A stretch of 6,976 bases of DNA from Gemmatimonadota bacterium (GTDB lineage: Bacteria > Gemmatimonadota > Gemmatimonadetes > Gemmatimonadales > Gemmatimonadaceae): positions 1-6,976 of the forward strand of contig JARIET010000155.1 of assembly GCA_031127185.1 (NCBI GenBank), in the 5' to 3' direction. A model generated the notes under the pieces. The model saw nothing but the letters and a program-made list of their open reading frames with translations. It did not search any database and was not told where the DNA came from. The translations under genes were made by a program, and so were the position numbers. Numbering within the stretch: the stretch's first letter is position 1; each line of letters opens with the position of its first letter. Below, in pieces: positions 5,541 to 6,976 of the stretch.

Positions 5541-6869
5541 ATGCCGTCAGTCTATCTCGAGACCTATGGTTGTCAGATGAATGTCGCGGACTCCGAGCTG
5601 ATGCTCGGCAAGCTCGCGGCCGCCGGGTATTCGCACACGCAGAATCCCGAAGGGGCCGACGTTATCCTCGTGAATACCTGTGCCGTGCGGGACAATGCCG
5701 AGCAGCGTGTGCTCGGGCGGCTTGGGGAACTCCGCCGGCATATGCACCGCGACACGGTGCTTGGCGTCACCGGGTGCATGGCGCAACGCCTCGGATCACG
5801 GATTCTCGATGCGAACTCGCGGGTGTCGCTGGTCGTGGGCCCCGATGCGTATCGCGCGCTGCCGGAGCTGATCGACGGCGCACGTCGTGGGGAACGGTTC
5901 ACCGCCACTGATTTTGACCTCGAAGAGCACTACGACGATTTTCAGGCGCGCCGGTTCGAGGGGGTGAAGGCCTGGATCCCGGTGCAGCGCGGCTGCGACT
6001 ACCGCTGCACCTATTGCATCGTGCCGTACACCCGTGGCTCAGAGCGGAGCCGCGCGATGGCGGATGTCGTGCGCGAGACGCGCGAAGTGGTGGAGCAGGG
6101 GCTCACCGAAGTGGTGTTGCTCGGGCAAACGGTGAACTCCTGGAACGATGGGTCTGGCGACTTCGGCGACCTGCTCCGCGCGGTCGGAGCGGTCGAAGGC
6201 ATTCGGCGCGTGCGTTATACGAGTCCGCATCCGAATGACTTCACCGATTCCGTCATTGCGGCAATGGCAGAGGTGGAGACGGTCTGCGAACACGTGCATT
6301 TACCCATGCAGTCGGGCTCGAGCGCCATGCTGAAGCGAATGCTGCGTCGGTACACGCGCGACGGCTACCTGGACTGTGTGGCCCGCATGCGCTCGGCGAT
6401 TCCCGACCTGAGCATCACCACGGACATCATCGTCGGGTTCCCGGGCGAGACCGATGCGGAATTCGCTGAGACACTTTCGCTGGTGCGAGCAGTCGGCTTC
6501 GATGATGCGTTCACCTTCAAGTTCTCGCCGCGTGAGGGGACGCCGGCCACGCGTCTCCCCGCAGAGCTGACCGTTCCCGAAGAGGTCGTGGACGCGCGCT
6601 ACGAGGAACTGCTCGCGCTGGTGCGCGCAATCGCTCGCTCGCGCAACATGGCGCGGCTGGGTCAGCGCCGCGAAGTGTTGGTGGAGAAGGCGGCGCGGAA
6701 GGGCGGGGACCTGCTGCAGGCGCGCTCCCGCGACTTCAGGACCGTGATGGTGCCGGCTGAGGCAGCGGCAATCGGCGACTATCTCACGGTGGAGCTGACG
6801 GGCACGACGGGCTCGACGTTCACCGGAACGCCCGTCGTCGAACGGGCGCACCTGCCATTGGCGAATTGA
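5541..6869 (+). CDS. miaB: tRNA-2-methylthio-N6-dimethylallyladenosine synthase (MiaB)
   Basis: This radical-SAM methylthiotransferase converts i6A37 to ms2i6A37 in tRNAs that read codons starting with U, which stabilises codon-anticodon pairing. The 442-residue length is normal. The N-terminal domain carries the auxiliary-cluster cysteines C11 (ETYGCQMN), C47 (VNTCAVRDNAEQR) and C79 (GCMAQR). The radical-SAM CxxxCxxC motif is C152, C156 and C159 in RGCDYRCTYCIVPYTRGSERSR-type context, which favours MiaB over RimO or MtaB. Further family segments are VHLPMQSGSS and TTDIIVGFPGETDAEF. A TRAM domain (about 372-436) ends the protein. The ATG at 5541 places ETYGCQMN at the expected distance from the start. 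No Shine-Dalgarno is seen in the T-rich leader TTGTAGTTTTCTGCAACCA. The gene follows a heptanucleotide array and is followed by a strong hairpin. Its substrate i6A is made by MiaA, which is not in this window. Confidence 0.95.
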   Translation: MPSVYLETYGCQMNVADSELMLGKLAAAGYSHTQNPEGADVILVNTCAVRDNAEQRVLGRLGELRRHMHRDTVLGVTGCMAQRLGSRILDANSRVSLVVGPDAYRALPELIDGARRGERFTATDFDLEEHYDDFQARRFEGVKAWIPVQRGCDYRCTYCIVPYTRGSERSRAMADVVRETREVVEQGLTEVVLLGQTVNSWNDGSGDFGDLLRAVGAVEGIRRVRYTSPHPNDFTDSVIAAMAEVETVCEHVHLPMQSGSSAMLKRMLRRYTRDGYLDCVARMRSAIPDLSITTDIIVGFPGETDAEFAETLSLVRAVGFDDAFTFKFSPREGTPATRLPAELTVPEEVVDARYEELLALVRAIARSRNMARLGQRREVLVEKAARKGGDLLQARSRDFRTVMVPAEAAAIGDYLTVELTGTTGSTFTGTPVVERAHLPLAN

Positions 6870-6894
6870 TTGGTGACGCAATGAATTGATGACG

Positions 6895-6918
6895 GGTGGA
6901 GGGCTACGGCCCTCCACC
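6895..6918 (+). terminator. Strong hairpin downstream of miaB, probable transcription terminator
   Basis: GGTGGAGGGC (6895-6904) pairs perfectly with GCCCTCCACC (6909-6918) around a TACG tetraloop, which would be a stable UNCG-type loop in RNA. A G-U pair could extend it at 6894/6919. Only two T residues follow, so it lacks a classic U-tract. It may act as a U-poor terminator or a 3'-end stabiliser. It begins 25 bases after the miaB stop and would form on either strand. Confidence 0.7.
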
Positions 6919-6944
6919 TTGCCGGGACTCACAGCCCGGGTCCC

Positions 6945-6976
6945 GTGCCACTCATCTCGCTGGCCGTCATTGCGTA
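6945..6976 (+). CDS. Possible 5' end of a further gene (10 codons visible)
   Basis: A GTG at 6945 opens VPLISLAVIA and runs off the right edge. The hydrophobic start would suit a membrane protein or signal sequence. There is no clear Shine-Dalgarno, and the frame is too short to identify. A competing reading on the - strand is the end of a convergent gene, with stop TGA as the complement of 6929-6931. Neither can be decided from this window. Confidence 0.22.
   Translation, partial: MPLISLAVIA

Noticed and set aside
6300..6932. - strand open frame (210 codons) opposite the end of miaB
   Set aside because: It is antisense to the radical-SAM and TRAM part of miaB, crosses the terminator hairpin and shows no domain.
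6929..6976. C-terminal end of a convergent - strand gene (15 codons, YAMTASEMSGTGPGL)
   Set aside because: It is too short to support and has no recognisable features. The opposite-strand hydrophobic GTG start is at least as plausible.

Overview
The window is GC-rich bacterial chromosome, densely packed, with every supported gene on the + strand. No mobile element, CRISPR array, tRNA or rRNA was recognised. Codon third positions are mostly G or C. The gene set (phosphopentomutase, cytidine deaminase, a Sec-type lipoprotein, an outer-membrane barrel candidate, a REC-histidine kinase fusion and MiaB) indicates a Gram-negative (diderm) bacterium. The overall style would suit Gemmatimonadota or a similar high-GC diderm, but this is an inference from general look. 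No phylogenetic marker was compared.

Layout. Positions 2-97 hold the last 31 codons of an unidentified gene with a helix-turn-helix-like tail. A short heptanucleotide array (90-124) follows. Then comes a tightly coupled four-gene block: deoB (144-1310), cdd (1307-1720), a double-domain lipoprotein (1717-3048) and a beta-barrel-like secreted protein (3048-4202). The three junctions overlap by 4 bases (ATGA), 4 bases (GTGA) and 1 base (TGATG), so these genes are very probably co-transcribed and translationally coupled. After a 67-base gap lies a soluble receiver-histidine kinase protein (4270-5499). A second heptanucleotide array (5479-5513) overlaps its 3' end, then miaB (5541-6869) follows. 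A perfect 10-bp hairpin with a TACG loop (6895-6918) probably ends the miaB transcript. The last 32 bases may begin another + strand gene.

How the genes fit together. Cdd deaminates cytidine and deoxycytidine. After phosphorolysis by an enzyme not in this window, DeoB turns the pentose-1-phosphate into pentose-5-phosphate for central metabolism. The two envelope proteins coupled to this salvage pair raise the untested idea that they handle nucleosides or other ligands at the outer membrane. The kinase and MiaB have no visible functional link to the salvage block.

Most interesting signal. Two arrays of a degenerate 7-bp unit (consensus ACCGTNA, five units each) straddle the stop codons of two unrelated genes and precede deoB and miaB. 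Both of those genes lack a recognisable Shine-Dalgarno site. The similarity between the two loci continues past the arrays.
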